Positions 52,624 to 62,316 of a stretch of DNA of 64,000 bases are shown here, piece after piece; within the stretch, counting starts at the first letter, position 1; every line of letters begins with the position of its first letter. The stretch covers positions 620,001 to 684,000 of the forward strand of contig NZ_QQXL01000001.1 in the NCBI RefSeq assembly GCF_003640665.1, written 5' to 3'. A program made the translations under genes and the position numbers. The DNA comes from Galactobacter caseinivorans (lineage in GTDB: Bacteria; Actinomycetota; Actinomycetes; Actinomycetales; Micrococcaceae). The notes beneath the pieces are model-generated. The model had not been told where the DNA came from. It made no database searches and saw nothing but the letters and a program-made list of their open reading frames with translations.

Positions 52624-53708
52624 GCGCTGTGTCACCCGCACACCCCGCGTCTCCTTCCGCGCCCGTGGCCCCTGTGCTTGGCGCAAGCGTGGACGTGCAC
52701 GTGCCCGCCACCTCCGCCAACCTTGGCCCAGGCTTTGACGCCTTTGGCCTGGCGCTGGCGTACGGCGATGATCTCAGCGCCCGCGTGGTGCCGGCAGGCA
52801 CTCACGCGAGTGGCGCGCGGGTCACGGTCAGCGGCGAAGGGGCGGAGAGCCTCCCCTCTGACGGGACCCACCTGGCAGCCGTGACCATCCGCGGCGCCTG
52901 GGATCGCTGGGGTGTTGATCACTCCGGCGTGGACCTGGAACTGGAGGCCACCAACCGCATTCCCCATGGGCGCGGGCAGGGTTCCTCCGCCGCCGTGGTG
53001 GTCGCCGCGCTGTGGGCGGCGGCCTCGCTGCTGCCCGCCCACGCGCGCCCGGGCCGCGACGCCGTCTTCCAGCTGGCCGCGGCCACGGAGGGTCACCCGG
53101 ATAACGTGGCCCCTGCTGTCTTTGGTGGCTTCACCATCTCCTGGTCGGAGCCTGGCCAGAGCGCGGGGGAGGCCCAGGCACGGCCCGCTGGCCTTGACGC
53201 AGCGGTGCCGGGTGACGCCGACGGGCAATCGGCCGGCTTTGGTACGGCGGTGCTCGAAGTGCATCCGGAGCTGGTGGCGTTGGTGGCCATCCCGGACGTG
53301 AAACTGGCCACCGCACTGGCCAGGGGGCTGCTGCCAGCGCAGGTGCCCCACGCGGACGCGGCGGCCAACTCCGGCAATGCTGCGCTCCTGGTGCACGCGA
53401 TGACGTCCCGGCCCTCCCTGCTCTTCCAGGCCACGCGTGACCTGCTCCATGAGGGCTACCGCGCCCCGGCCATGCCGCACTCCGCCGCACTGATCGCGGC
53501 CCTGCGAGAGCGCGGCTTTGCTGCCACCGTTTCCGGCGCGGGCCCCACGGTGTTGGTGCTGGCCAGGACGGGGCAGGGCGGCGATGCGGAGGCCGCGCGG
53601 GCCGCTTTGGACCAGCTCACTCAGGACGGCTCTGTACGCTGGCGTGTCCTGGAACCGGGGATCGATACGGTGGGTGCTACAGTGAGAGTGCATCAACCGT
53701 TGGACTGA
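52620..53708 (+). CDS. thrB: Homoserine kinase
   Basis: A GHMP kinase of 362 residues that makes O-phosphohomoserine for Thr[18 protein letters not shown] near residue 30 and the ATP loop [16 protein letters not shown] near 120, where Arg and Gln replace the usual Gly-Leu of GLGSSAA; the C-terminal motif is [11 protein letters not shown]. It is longer than E. coli ThrB (310) because of Ala/Gly-rich loops. A GTG start overlaps thrC by 4 nt. Confidence 0.95.
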   Translation: MSAVSPAHPASPSAPVAPVLGASVDVHVPATSANLGPGFDAFGLALAYGDDLSARVVPAGTHASGARVTVSGEGAESLPSDGTHLAAVTIRGAWDRWGVDHSGVDLELEATNRIPHGRGQGSSAAVVVAALWAAASLLPAHARPGRDAVFQLAAATEGHPDNVAPAVFGGFTISWSEPGQSAGEAQARPAGLDAAVPGDADGQSAGFGTAVLEVHPELVALVAIPDVKLATALARGLLPAQVPHADAAANSGNAALLVHAMTSRPSLLFQATRDLLHEGYRAPAMPHSAALIAALRERGFAATVSGAGPTVLVLARTGQGGDAEAARAALDQLTQDGSVRWRVLEPGIDTVGATVRVHQPLD

Positions 53709-54005
53709 GCGTCTTTCGCACGTCGGAAACGCTGACCAACACGCGCTATGCCCGCCCCGGGACCCCGTTCTTTTGACGATGGTGATCCTGCGCGGCCGGG
53801 TCCTCGGGGCCAGCCGGCCCCGTCGCGGATGCAGATCCACTTGAAGGCGCCGGAATTCGGCGTGCTTGACCTGTGATCACAGGCCCCCGTCGCCCCGAGC
53901 GGCCGGGACAGTACGCCCGGAGCGGTTCTCACTACACCGTCCGGTCGCCACACCAGCAGCGGGATCCGCTCATGCGGACCCGCCTAACGAGGGGAAGGAA
54001 CCTTC
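53709..54005 (+). promoter_or_regulatory. Long structured leader before rho
   Basis: A 297-bp gap without a gene. It holds three compact inverted repeats: GGGGCC-AGCC-GGCCCC (53806-53821), CGCCG-GAATT-CGGCG just after it, and the perfect 14-bp palindrome CCTGTGATCACAGG (53870-53883). Autoregulation of rho by termination within its own leader is known in other bacteria and is possible here. Confidence 0.45.
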
Positions 54006-56405
54006 GTGACCGTCACCACCGATGTGGACACCACCGCAGATTCGCCTAAGCAGGGCGGACTTTCTGCACTCAAGCTTGCTCAGCTTCAGGAGCTCGCCGC
54101 ACAGCTCGGCATCCCGGGCGCCAAGCGCCTGCGCAAGGCGGAGCTCGTCTCCTCCATCTCTGATCACCAGCGCGGCGGCTCAGTCGCCGATCGCGATGCG
54201 GCAGAGGCCAAGAAGAAGTCAGAGGCGGCCTCGTCCGCCAAGCAGCCGGCCCGTGCCGCGGCTCAGGAGGCCCCCGCGGCCCCCGCAGCAGCAGCGCCCG
54301 CCGCAGAGGAGAAGCCGGCCGGCCGCACGCGTCGCCGTCGCTCCGCCAGCGTTGAGGCGGGCTCCCCGTCCGCGGGTGCCGAGGCTCCCGCGGCGCAGGA
54401 ATCCTCCCACCAGGCGTCCGCGAACCAGAACTCCGCGAACCAGGAGTCCTCGGCTCAGGCCCCGGCCGCCGAGCAGGCTCCCGCCCGCCGCACCCGCTCT
54501 TCCCGCAGCTCCTCGCGGAACGCGGATCAGCAGTCCGGCTCCGCTCGCAATGCCGACCAGCAGGCAGCCCCCGCGGACACGCAGTCCGCTCCGGCCGCCG
54601 CGGACCAGGACGGCGCCGAGGCGCCCAAGCAGCTCTCCGTCAAGGAGCGCGCCGCCGCCCAGGCCGGCCTGCGTGCCGAGCGTGAGCAGGCCATCGCCGC
54701 CGCGGAAGAGGCCGGTAACCCGCGCCGCCGCCGCGGAAACAACCGTCGCAACGACGCCCCGGCGCAGGAGCGCACGGAGCGTGCCGATCGCCAGGATCGC
54801 ACTGAGCGCAACGAGCGCACTGAGCGCAACAACGACGCAGCAGCCGCCCCGGCAGAGGCAGAGTCCTCTGAGCAGGGCAACGGGCGCGGTCGTGGCCGTA
54901 ACCGCAACGATTCCAACGCCGAGCAGGGCGAGGGCCGCAACCAGCGCGGCCGCGGCCGCAACCGCCGTGAAGAGGATGCCGAGACCCAGTCCGGCACCCA
55001 GAACGGCGGCCAGGACAAGGACAAGCAGGAGAAGCAGGCCGAGCCCGGCCAGCGCGCTCCCCGCGATCGCCAGGAGCGCGGCTCCAACCGCGATCGCAAC
55101 GGCAGCCAGCAGGAGGATCGTTCCTCCCGCCGCGAGCGCAATCGTGACCGCCAGGAGCGCGGCAACGATCGCAACTCGCGCAACAACCGCCGCGGTCGCA
55201 ACGGCCGTACGCAGTTTGAGGTGGATGACACCGAGCTCACCGAGGACGATGTGTTGGTCCCCGTGGCAGGCATCCTGGACGTCCAGGAGCAGCACGCCTT
55301 CCTGCGCACCTCCGGCTACCTGCCCGGCGCCAATGACGTGTACGTCACGCTGGCCCAGGTCCGTCGCAACAACCTGCGCAAGGGCGATGCAGTGGTTGGC
55401 GCCATCCGTGCGCCCCGCGAAGGTGAGGAGAACGGCAACGGCCAGAACGGCCGCACCGCCAAGTACACCCCGCTCGTGAAGATCGCCACTGTAAATGGCG
55501 TTCCCGCGGAGGAGAACAAGGATCGCGTCGAGTTCAACAAGCTTGTCCCGCTCTACCCCTCCGAGCGTCTGCGCCTGGAGACCGACCCCAAGAAGGTCGG
55601 CCCCCGTGTGATTGACCTGATCTCCCCGATCGGTAAGGGCCAGCGCGGCCTGATCGTGTCCCCGCCCAAGGCGGGTAAGACCATGGTGCTGCAGTCCATC
55701 GCCGCGGCCATCACGGAGAACAACCCCGAGGTGCACCTCATGATGGTGCTCGTTGACGAGCGCCCCGAGGAAGTCACCGACATGCAGCGTTCGGTGCGCG
55801 GCGAGGTCATTGCCTCCACCTTTGATCGTCCCGCGGATGATCACACCATGCTGGCGGAGCTGGCCATCGAGCGCGCCAAGCGCCTGGTGGAACAGGGCAA
55901 GGACGTGGTGGTCTTGCTTGACTCCATGACCCGCCTTGGCCGCGCGTACAACCAGTCCGCGCCTGCCTCCGGTCGCGTGCTGTCCGGTGGCGTTGACGCC
56001 GCCGCGCTGTACCCGCCCAAGCGCTTCTTTGGTGCCGCCCGCAACATCGAGAACGGTGGTTCGTTGACCATCCTCGCGACCGCGCTGGTGGAGACCGGGT
56101 CCAAGATGGACGAGGTCATCTTCGAGGAGTTCAAGGGCACCGGCAACATGGAGCTGCGCCTGTCCCGCCACCTGGCGGATAAGCGCATCTTCCCGGCCGT
56201 GGACGTCAACGCGTCCTCCACGCGCCGCGAGGAGAACCTGCTCTCGCCGGAAGAGGTGCGCATCATGTGGCGCCTGCGCCGCGTGCTCTCCAGCCTGGAG
56301 CAGCAGCAGGCACTGGAGCTGCTGACCACCAAGATCCGCGACACGGCGTCCAACGCCGAGTTCCTGATGGTGGTCAACCGCACCACCCTCGGCGACAAGA
56401 AGTAG
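54006..56405 (+). CDS. rho: Transcription termination factor Rho with large Arg/Asn-rich insertion
   Basis: A 799-residue hexameric RNA-dependent ATPase (E. coli 419). Rho_N helices with LQELAAQLGIPGAKRLRK near 20-45; then about 340 residues of low complexity, first Ala/Pro/Ser, then Arg/Asn/Gln/Glu (RGRGRNRN, RDRQERGND); the cold-shock RNA domain (VAGILDVQEQHAFLRTSGYLPG) near 415; Walker A PPKAGKTM near 555; Walker B VVLLDSMTRLGRAYN near 635; and the R-loop region. The insertion is typical of Micrococcus-type Rho, where it affects RNA selectivity. GTG start with GGAAGGA. The rpmE gene found after rho in mycobacteria is absent here. Confidence 0.96.
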   Translation: MTVTTDVDTTADSPKQGGLSALKLAQLQELAAQLGIPGAKRLRKAELVSSISDHQRGGSVADRDAAEAKKKSEAASSAKQPARAAAQEAPAAPAAAAPAAEEKPAGRTRRRRSASVEAGSPSAGAEAPAAQESSHQASANQNSANQESSAQAPAAEQAPARRTRSSRSSSRNADQQSGSARNADQQAAPADTQSAPAAADQDGAEAPKQLSVKERAAAQAGLRAEREQAIAAAEEAGNPRRRRGNNRRNDAPAQERTERADRQDRTERNERTERNNDAAAAPAEAESSEQGNGRGRGRNRNDSNAEQGEGRNQRGRGRNRREEDAETQSGTQNGGQDKDKQEKQAEPGQRAPRDRQERGSNRDRNGSQQEDRSSRRERNRDRQERGNDRNSRNNRRGRNGRTQFEVDDTELTEDDVLVPVAGILDVQEQHAFLRTSGYLPGANDVYVTLAQVRRNNLRKGDAVVGAIRAPREGEENGNGQNGRTAKYTPLVKIATVNGVPAEENKDRVEFNKLVPLYPSERLRLETDPKKVGPRVIDLISPIGKGQRGLIVSPPKAGKTMVLQSIAAAITENNPEVHLMMVLVDERPEEVTDMQRSVRGEVIASTFDRPADDHTMLAELAIERAKRLVEQGKDVVVLLDSMTRLGRAYNQSAPASGRVLSGGVDAAALYPPKRFFGAARNIENGGSLTILATALVETGSKMDEVIFEEFKGTGNMELRLSRHLADKRIFPAVDVNASSTRREENLLSPEEVRIMWRLRRVLSSLEQQQALELLTTKIRDTASNAEFLMVVNRTTLGDKK

Positions 56406-56531
56406 CTGTACCCACCGCGCCCGGAGGCCGGTGTCGTTTCCCTACGGGAGGCGGCGCCGGCGCCGGGCGCGTCGTCGTTCGGGACGTCATCCCACCCGTC
56501 CACCTTTGCCTTCGGAAGCAGGAAACACCCC

Positions 56532-57614
56532 ATGTTTGAGTCAGTCCAGACCCTCGTGGACGAGTACGCCCAGATCCAGGGGCGCCTTGCCGACCCAGCG
56601 GTGTACCAGGATCAGGGCCTGGCCAGGAAGCTGGGCCGGCGCGGTGCCGAGCTCAGCTCCATCGTGGAGACCTACCGGCGGTGGCAGCAGGCGCAGGAGG
56701 ACCTCGAGGCCTCTAGCGAGATGGCGGAGCTTGACCCGGAGTTTGCCGCTGAGGCGGAGGAATTGAAGGTGGCGATCCCGGTCATTGCCGAGAAGCTGCG
56801 CCGCCTGCTGATCCCGCGTGATCCCAACGACGGCCGCGACGCCATCCTTGAGGTCAAGGGCGGCGAGGGCGGCGCGGAGGCGGCCCTCTTTGCCGGGGAC
56901 CTGCTGCGCATGTATATCCGCTACGCCGAGTCCCGCGGCTGGAAGACGGAGCTCATCTCCGCCAACGAGTCGGATCTGGGCGGCTACAAGGACGCGCAGA
57001 TCGCCATCAAGGGCAAGGGCAATGACCCGGCTCAAGGTGTTTACGCCGCGCTGAAGTATGAGGGCGGCGTGCACCGCGTTCAGCGCGTCCCCGTGACCGA
57101 GTCGCAGGGGCGCATCCACACCTCCGCTGCCGCGGTCTTGGTCTTCCCCGAGGTGGATGAGCCGGAGGAGATTGAGATTCAGCAGAATGATCTCAAGATC
57201 GATGTGTACCGTTCCTCCGGCCCCGGTGGCCAGAGCGTGAACACCACGGACTCCGCCGTGCGCATCACGCACCTTCCCACCGGGATTGTGGTGGCCATGC
57301 AGAACGAGAAGAGCCAGCTGCAAAACCGCGACGCCGCCATGCGCGTGCTTCGCTCGCGCCTGCTGGCCTATCAGCAGGAGCAGATCGACGCCGAGAACTC
57401 GGACGCGCGCCACTCGCAGGTGCGCTCCATGGACCGCTCCGAGCGCATCCGCACCTACAACTTCCCGGAAAACCGCATCGCGGATCACCGCACGGGCTAC
57501 AAGGCCTACAACCTGGACGCGGTGATCAATGGGGACATCCAGCCCCTGATTGACTCCTGCATCTCGGTGGATGAGGAAAGCCGCCTGGCCGCGCTGGGTG
57601 AGGGCGAGGACTGA
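56532..57614 (+). CDS. prfA: Peptide chain release factor 1
   Basis: Decodes UAA and UAG in the ribosomal A site. The 360-residue protein has the codon-recognition PVT motif ([14 protein letters not shown] near 185) in its RF1 form, and the catalytic GGQ in [17 protein letters not shown] near 235. AGGAAACACCCC precedes the ATG. It lies 126 nt after rho, with an inverted repeat GCGCCCGG/CCGGGCGC (56417-56424, 56463-56470) between. The GTG of prmC, whose product methylates this GGQ Gln, follows 3 nt after the stop. Confidence 0.96.
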   Translation: MFESVQTLVDEYAQIQGRLADPAVYQDQGLARKLGRRGAELSSIVETYRRWQQAQEDLEASSEMAELDPEFAAEAEELKVAIPVIAEKLRRLLIPRDPNDGRDAILEVKGGEGGAEAALFAGDLLRMYIRYAESRGWKTELISANESDLGGYKDAQIAIKGKGNDPAQGVYAALKYEGGVHRVQRVPVTESQGRIHTSAAAVLVFPEVDEPEEIEIQQNDLKIDVYRSSGPGGQSVNTTDSAVRITHLPTGIVVAMQNEKSQLQNRDAAMRVLRSRLLAYQQEQIDAENSDARHSQVRSMDRSERIRTYNFPENRIADHRTGYKAYNLDAVINGDIQPLIDSCISVDEESRLAALGEGED

Positions 57615-57617
57615 TCG

Positions 57618-58703
57618 GTGGGCCAGTTTGTTGGCTTGCCAGCGGTGGGTGCCGAGCCGCCTGAGGCGCCGCCGGTTCCCGGACTTGGCGCGGCCCAGCC
57701 GCCCGTTCCTTCCGCGGTGTCCCAGGTGCACGACGCCGTTCGGTCGGGTTCCAGCGACGCCGTGGCTCCGGCGGTGGACGGCTCCGCGGATCTACGGGCC
57801 GCCCTGCGGGTGGCCGCCGCCGCGCTCAACGCGGCGGGGATCGAGTCCCCGCGTGCGGACGCGGAGTTGTTGGCCGGGCATGTGCTCGGCGAGAACCGCG
57901 GGCGCGTGGCGGTGCTGGCGCTCATGGGCGCCCCGGTGCCCCCTGGCTACGGTGAGTTGGTGGCCCGCCGGGCCCAGCGCACCCCGCTGCAGCATCTGAC
58001 CGGGTCCGCTCCGTTTAGGTCCCTGACCCTCGCCGTGGGCCCTGGCGTGTTTGTGCCCCGCCCGGAGACGGAGCTGGTGGCGCAGGCCGCGATCGACGCC
58101 GCAGTGGCGATGCGAAGCGCCGGCCGTGAACACCCCCTGGTGGTGGACCTGTGCACCGGATCCGGCGCCATTGCCGCCGCCGTAGCAAGCGAGGTGCCGG
58201 GCGTGCGGGTCGCGGCGGTGGAGCTCTCCCCGTTGGCGTTTGAGTACGCACAGCGAAACCTGGCGCAGGCCAAGGACCGCTTCCCGAACGCGCACGGCCT
58301 CAGCCTGGTCTTGGCCGATGCCCGTGTGGCGTTGCAGGAGCTGGTCGGCACGGTGGACGTGGTGGTGACGAACCCCCCGTACATCCCGGACACACGCCTG
58401 CATGCCGACCCCGAGGTGCAACAGCACGACCCGGACGCGGCCCTCTACGGTGGGGGAGCGGATGGCATGTCCCTGCCCACAGAGCTGGTGCAGCGGGCGG
58501 CGCAGCTGCTGCGCGCCGGCGGGGAACTGGTCATGGAACACGACGAAACGCAGGAGCGAGCCATGCTCGCGCTGCTGCGATCCTCAGGGGAGTGGGAGCG
58601 CGAGCAGGTGCACCGCGACCTGACCGGACGCATCCGTTACTCGAGCGCCAGACGCACGTCCGCGGCGTCGAGCACTACCAACCGTCCTCTCGTGGGAGAA
58701 TAA
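57618..58703 (+). CDS. prmC: Peptide chain release factor N5-glutamine methyltransferase
   Basis: A SAM-dependent enzyme that methylates the GGQ glutamine of RF1 and RF2. The product has 361 residues, with a Pro-rich lead of about 55 residues, the helical domain (LRAALRVAAAALNAAGIESPRADAELL), the SAM motif VVDLCTGSGAIAAAVA near 180 and the catalytic NPPYIP near 255. The lead is unusual, and a later start near residue 55 is possible, but the GTG 3 nt after prfA is well placed for coupling. Confidence 0.93.
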   Translation: MGQFVGLPAVGAEPPEAPPVPGLGAAQPPVPSAVSQVHDAVRSGSSDAVAPAVDGSADLRAALRVAAAALNAAGIESPRADAELLAGHVLGENRGRVAVLALMGAPVPPGYGELVARRAQRTPLQHLTGSAPFRSLTLAVGPGVFVPRPETELVAQAAIDAAVAMRSAGREHPLVVDLCTGSGAIAAAVASEVPGVRVAAVELSPLAFEYAQRNLAQAKDRFPNAHGLSLVLADARVALQELVGTVDVVVTNPPYIPDTRLHADPEVQQHDPDAALYGGGADGMSLPTELVQRAAQLLRAGGELVMEHDETQERAMLALLRSSGEWEREQVHRDLTGRIRYSSARRTSAASSTTNRPLVGE

Positions 58704-58708
58704 CGACC

Positions 58709-59380
58709 GTGAGTCAGAGCTTTGATTGTCAGGATGAGGCCAACCGCGCGGAGGGCATCGCCGCCGCGCAGGTGGCGCTGGCCGATCGGCAGTGTGTGGT
58801 GATCCCCACCGACACGGTCTACGGGATCGGCGCGGATGCCTTCTCGCCGCAGGCCGTCGCCACGCTGCTGGCGGCCAAGGGGCGCGGCAGGCAGATGCCG
58901 CCGCCGGTGCTGATTCCCCGGCCCGGTACCCTGGACGGCCTTGCCGCGGACGTGCCAGACGGCGCGCGGGCGCTGGCCGAGCGCTTCTGGCCCGGCCCGC
59001 TCACGCTGATCCTCCTGGCCCAGCCGTCCCTGACCTGGGACCTGGGCGAGACCCGCGGCACCGTGGCGCTGCGCATGCCAGATGACCCGGTGGCGCTGGA
59101 ACTGCTCAACGCCACTGGTCCCCTCGCCGTCTCCAGCGCCAACCGCACCGGGGTTCCCACGGGACCCACCGCCGCGGACGCACGCGAACAACTGGCAGAC
59201 TCCGTGGCCGTCTACCTGGAGGACGGGCAGCGCCCCGCCGGCGGGGGAGACGCGCTGCCAAGCACCATCGTTGACTACACCGCGCAGCCCCCGCGCGTGG
59301 TCCGGCTGGGTGCCCTCTCCCTGGAGGAACTGCAGGCCGTGGACCCCGACGTGAGCCTGCCGGCTCCGGACGAGGCCTGA
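58709..59380 (+). CDS. tsaC: L-threonylcarbamoyladenylate synthase
   Basis: A YrdC/Sua5-fold enzyme of 223 residues that makes threonylcarbamoyl-AMP for the t6A37 modification of tRNA. VVIPTDTVYGIGADAF near residue 30, LLAAKGRGRQMPPPVLI (the KRxxxxPl motif), FWPGPLTLIL, and SSANRTGVPTG near 145. The position after prmC matches Rv1301 of M. tuberculosis. GTG start 5 nt past the prmC stop. The long Sua5 C-terminal domain is absent. Confidence 0.94.
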   Translation: MSQSFDCQDEANRAEGIAAAQVALADRQCVVIPTDTVYGIGADAFSPQAVATLLAAKGRGRQMPPPVLIPRPGTLDGLAADVPDGARALAERFWPGPLTLILLAQPSLTWDLGETRGTVALRMPDDPVALELLNATGPLAVSSANRTGVPTGPTAADAREQLADSVAVYLEDGQRPAGGGDALPSTIVDYTAQPPRVVRLGALSLEELQAVDPDVSLPAPDEA

Positions 59381-59389
59381 GGTCCGCCA

Positions 59390-60538
59390 GTGAGGGTCTA
59401 CCTTCTCATCGTCGCGGTGGCCTTTGTGGTCTCGGCGTCGCTGACGCCACTGGTGCGCAGCATCGGCGCGCGCACCATGGCGGACATACCCCTGCGTGCG
59501 CGGGACATGCACGCCGAACACATCCCCAAGTTGGGGGGAGTGGCGATGATCGCCGGGTTGCTCGCAGCCCTCGGTGTGGCCAGTCAATCCCCCTTCCTAG
59601 CCGGGGTCTTCACCCGGCCGGATCTGCTCATGGGGCTGGTGCTGGCGTGCCTGCTGATCCTGGTCCTTGGGGTGGCGGATGACCTCTTTGACTTGCGCTG
59701 GTACTTCAAGCTGGCCGGGCAGGTGGGGGCCGCGCTGATCATGGCCGTCTCCGGCGTGAGGCTGGAGGTGTTGCCGGTCGGGTGGTGGCACGTGGCCGAG
59801 CCCGGCTGGCAGATCGCGCTCTCCGTTTTCCTCATGGTGCTGACCATGAACGCCATCAACTTCGTGGATGGGCTGGACGGGCTGGCGGCAGGCATCGCTG
59901 CCATCGGATCCGGGGCCTTCTTCGTGTACTGCTACGCCCTGGCCCGGGATGTGAATCAGTACGACCACTCCAATCTGGGCGCGCTGCTCATGGCCATGCT
60001 CTTTGGAGCGTCGCTGGGGTTCCTGGTGCACAACTTCAATCCGGCCAAGATCTTTATGGGCGAGACAGGCGCCATGGTCATTGGCCTGATCATGGCCGTG
60101 GCCGCGATCGCCGTCACCACCGATGTGCAGGCGCTGGATCGCTTCCGCTTCCGCAATGTGCCCGCCTACATGCCGATCCTGCTGCCCATCGCCGTCATCA
60201 TCCTTCCGCTGCTTGACCTGGTGCTCTCCATCGTGCGGCGCACAGCGCGCGGCAAGTCTCCTTTCAGCGCGGACCGTGGGCACCTGCATCACAAGCTGGT
60301 GGATGGCGGGTACACCCACCGCGGGGCCGTGTTGCTGCTGTACTTATGGAGTTCGTTGATCGCCTTTGGCACCGTGGCGCTGAGCTGGGTGGATCTGGCC
60401 ATCCTGTTGCCCATCTGGGGCGCGCTGCTGCTCGGGGCTGCCCTGCTCACGCTGAGTCCGTGGATCCGCCGCCGGCTCTCGCAGCGTTCCCTGGCCAAGG
60501 CGCGCAGACTGGACATTGAGCGGGACGGGCGGCTGTAG
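59390..60538 (+). CDS. rfe: Undecaprenyl-phosphate GlcNAc-1-phosphate transferase (WecA/Rfe type)
   Basis: A polytopic membrane enzyme of 382 residues, about eleven TM segments, that transfers GlcNAc-1-P from UDP-GlcNAc to the polyprenyl phosphate carrier to start cell-wall polymer synthesis. Family motifs: KLGGVAMIAG, GVADDLFDLRW (DDxxD type), NAINFVDGLDGLAAG, KIFMGETGAM and the HLHH loop (DRGHLHHKLVDGGY). It corresponds to Rv1302 (rfe/wecA) in order and length. GTG start 9 nt after tsaC. Confidence 0.94.
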   Translation: MRVYLLIVAVAFVVSASLTPLVRSIGARTMADIPLRARDMHAEHIPKLGGVAMIAGLLAALGVASQSPFLAGVFTRPDLLMGLVLACLLILVLGVADDLFDLRWYFKLAGQVGAALIMAVSGVRLEVLPVGWWHVAEPGWQIALSVFLMVLTMNAINFVDGLDGLAAGIAAIGSGAFFVYCYALARDVNQYDHSNLGALLMAMLFGASLGFLVHNFNPAKIFMGETGAMVIGLIMAVAAIAVTTDVQALDRFRFRNVPAYMPILLPIAVIILPLLDLVLSIVRRTARGKSPFSADRGHLHHKLVDGGYTHRGAVLLLYLWSSLIAFGTVALSWVDLAILLPIWGALLLGAALLTLSPWIRRRLSQRSLAKARRLDIERDGRL

Positions 60539-60590
60539 GTGGCTCAGGCCCCCGTGGTTCCGCCGGTTTCGTCCTGAGTTCGACGGCAGG

Positions 60591-60596
60591 TAGAAT
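60591..60596 (+). promoter_or_regulatory. Candidate -10 of the atp operon promoter
   Basis: TAGAAT in the 105-bp gap between rfe and the first gene of the ATP synthase block, 47 nt before its start codon. It is identical to the hexamer before argS. No convincing -35 is visible (TTCGTC at 17 nt). Confidence 0.45.
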
Positions 60597-60643
60597 AAGG
60601 ATCGCGCGGCATTGTGTCGTGCACATCACCTCCCGGAGGACTC

Positions 60644-61102
60644 ATGAGCAAGCCCACGCCCACGCCGTATGGCGTCGCCGTGGCTTCCGATGAGGACAAG
60701 ACCCCGTGGATGAGCATCTTGCTCTGGTGCATGGGACTCACGGGCGCAGCCATCGTCGTGACGGCCCTGCTTGGCCTCCTCGTGGCTCAGCGCCCCGGGC
60801 TACTTTCTGTCCTGGCCGTTGGCGTGGTGGTCGTCGTTTTCTTTGGCCTCTCGCTGCTGGTGGGACACCTGGTGGGCCAGCGTGCACCCAACGCGCAACT
60901 CGCCGCCTTCATGCTGATGTACATCGTCAAGGTCATCGGCTTTGGCGCCTTCCTCCTGGTTCCGCATGATCCGTTCTGGTTCAACGGCACCTGGGTCACG
61001 ATCGGGGCGGTTGTCTCGGTCCTGGTCTGGCAGGGCGTGGAGATGTACCGCTTCAGCCGCGTGCGCATGCGCATCTTCTCCGAGACGGAGGCAGGCAAAT
61101 GA
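60644..61102 (+). CDS. AtpI-like four-TM membrane protein of the ATP synthase operon
   Basis: A 152-residue protein with four hydrophobic segments (LLWCMGLTGAAIVVTALLGLLV; LSVLAVGVVVVVFFGLSLLVG; AAFMLMYIVKVIGFGAFLLV; WVTIGAVVSVLVWQGVEMY), the arrangement of the ATP synthase I/AtpI group that assists c-ring assembly or Mg2+ supply. It holds the place of Rv1303 in mycobacteria. CGGAGGAC precedes the ATG. The stop overlaps the next small gene by ATGA. Confidence 0.8.
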   Translation: MSKPTPTPYGVAVASDEDKTPWMSILLWCMGLTGAAIVVTALLGLLVAQRPGLLSVLAVGVVVVVFFGLSLLVGHLVGQRAPNAQLAAFMLMYIVKVIGFGAFLLVPHDPFWFNGTWVTIGAVVSVLVWQGVEMYRFSRVRMRIFSETEAGK

Positions 61103-61341
61103 ACCAGCAGCCAGCGTCGCGGGCAGAGGAAGCGGCCGCGCGACCAGTTCGTGAGTACATCACCTACGTCATCGCCGGTGCCATCACCTTCGGTTTGGTA
61201 GGCTTAATTCTGGGTCTGGTATTGCGCCAGAACTGGATCGTTTTCGTGGGCCTGGCCCTCGGCGCCGTCAGCGGGTTGTACCTGGCCTGGCGGCACCAAG
61301 TGGACCTCAACGGTCCCGGCAAGAACAGCAATCAATCATGA
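61099..61341 (+). CDS. Small two-TM protein, AtpZ-like position
   Basis: An 80-residue protein with two hydrophobic segments (YVIAGAITFGLVGLILGLVL and WIVFVGLALGAVSGLYLAW). Its size, two TM segments and location just before atpB suggest an AtpZ-type assembly partner, but the identity is inferred from position. Overlaps the previous gene by ATGA. Confidence 0.65.
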   Translation: MNQQPASRAEEAAARPVREYITYVIAGAITFGLVGLILGLVLRQNWIVFVGLALGAVSGLYLAWRHQVDLNGPGKNSNQS

Positions 61342-61417
61342 CCCTTCGTATGGTCACCGCGCGGGTGCGGACTTTCCTCCCGTGTGCGTCGGCACCTGAC
61401 AGCAGAGAGGAAACGCG

Positions 61418-62227
61418 TTGATCGCGCTTGCGCTCCCTACCGCCGCCGAAGGCGGCACTTTTACGCCGCCTGGCCTAGAGGATCTTCACCTCCCAGACAT
61501 CCTGCCGTGGGGTGCCGAGTACGGCACCGGCTTCGGCAAGCAGATGCTTCTGGTCATCCTCACCGTGGTGCTCGTTTCCTGGTTCCTTGTGGCCGCCTCG
61601 CGTCGCCGCGCCATGGTCCCGGGCAAGTTCCAGTTCCTGGGGGAGTGGACGTACACCTTCGTCCGCAACTCCATCGGCCGGGACATGCTCGGTGAGCGTG
61701 AGTTCAAGAAGTACACGCCCCTGCTGGTGTCGCTCTTCCTGTTCGTGCTGCTGAGCAACATGATGGGATCCATTCCGTTCCTGCAGATTCCGACCACCTC
61801 GCATGTGGGCACCGCCTACGCGCTGGCCGGCATCGTGTACGTGTACTGGATCTACCTGGGCTTCAAGACCCACGGCGTCAAGTACTTCAAGGTCTCGGTG
61901 GTCCCCTCCGGCGTGCCGAAGGCCTTCCTGATTCCGGTCGTCCTGATCGAGATCGTCTCCACGTTCTTGGTCCGCCCCATGACGCACTCCTTGCGACTCT
62001 TCGCAACGATGCTCTCCGGCCACATGATCATCGCCCTGACCGGCGCAGCCATGGCCTACATGTTCACCAGTCTTGGCCAGTGGTGGGGTTACCCGCTCGG
62101 CTCGCTGATCTTCATTGGCGGCCTGGCCATGTTCTTGTTTGAGATCTTCATTCAGGTGCTGCAGGCCTACGTCTTCACGCTTCTGACCGCGGTCTACATC
62201 CAGACCTCCATCTCGGACGCCCACTGA
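61418..62227 (+). CDS. atpB: F1Fo ATP synthase subunit a
   Basis: The Fo stator channel subunit, 269 residues, five or six TM segments. The essential Arg is in PMTHSLRLFATMLSGHM near residue 195, followed by GGLAMFLFEIFIQVLQAYVFTLL. TTG start behind GAGAGGAAACGCG. It is the first structural gene of the atpBEFH... block. Confidence 0.95.
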   Translation: MIALALPTAAEGGTFTPPGLEDLHLPDILPWGAEYGTGFGKQMLLVILTVVLVSWFLVAASRRRAMVPGKFQFLGEWTYTFVRNSIGRDMLGEREFKKYTPLLVSLFLFVLLSNMMGSIPFLQIPTTSHVGTAYALAGIVYVYWIYLGFKTHGVKYFKVSVVPSGVPKAFLIPVVLIEIVSTFLVRPMTHSLRLFATMLSGHMIIALTGAAMAYMFTSLGQWWGYPLGSLIFIGGLAMFLFEIFIQVLQAYVFTLLTAVYIQTSISDAH

Positions 62228-62316
62228 TTTAATACTCGTCCCCTGGGGGCCTCCCTAGGGTGCAACCATCTCCCTGTTGCCGGCGCAGACGCCGGTGACA
62301 TCGTGAAAGGAAAACA

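Noticed and set aside
53870..53883. CRP/GlxR site in the rho leader
   Set aside because: TGTGA and TCACA are joined directly without the six-base spacer required by CRP-type regulators.
54219..56171. 650-codon minus-strand frame opposite rho
   Set aside because: Antisense shadow created by the biased Arg/Asn/Ala codons of the Rho insertion.
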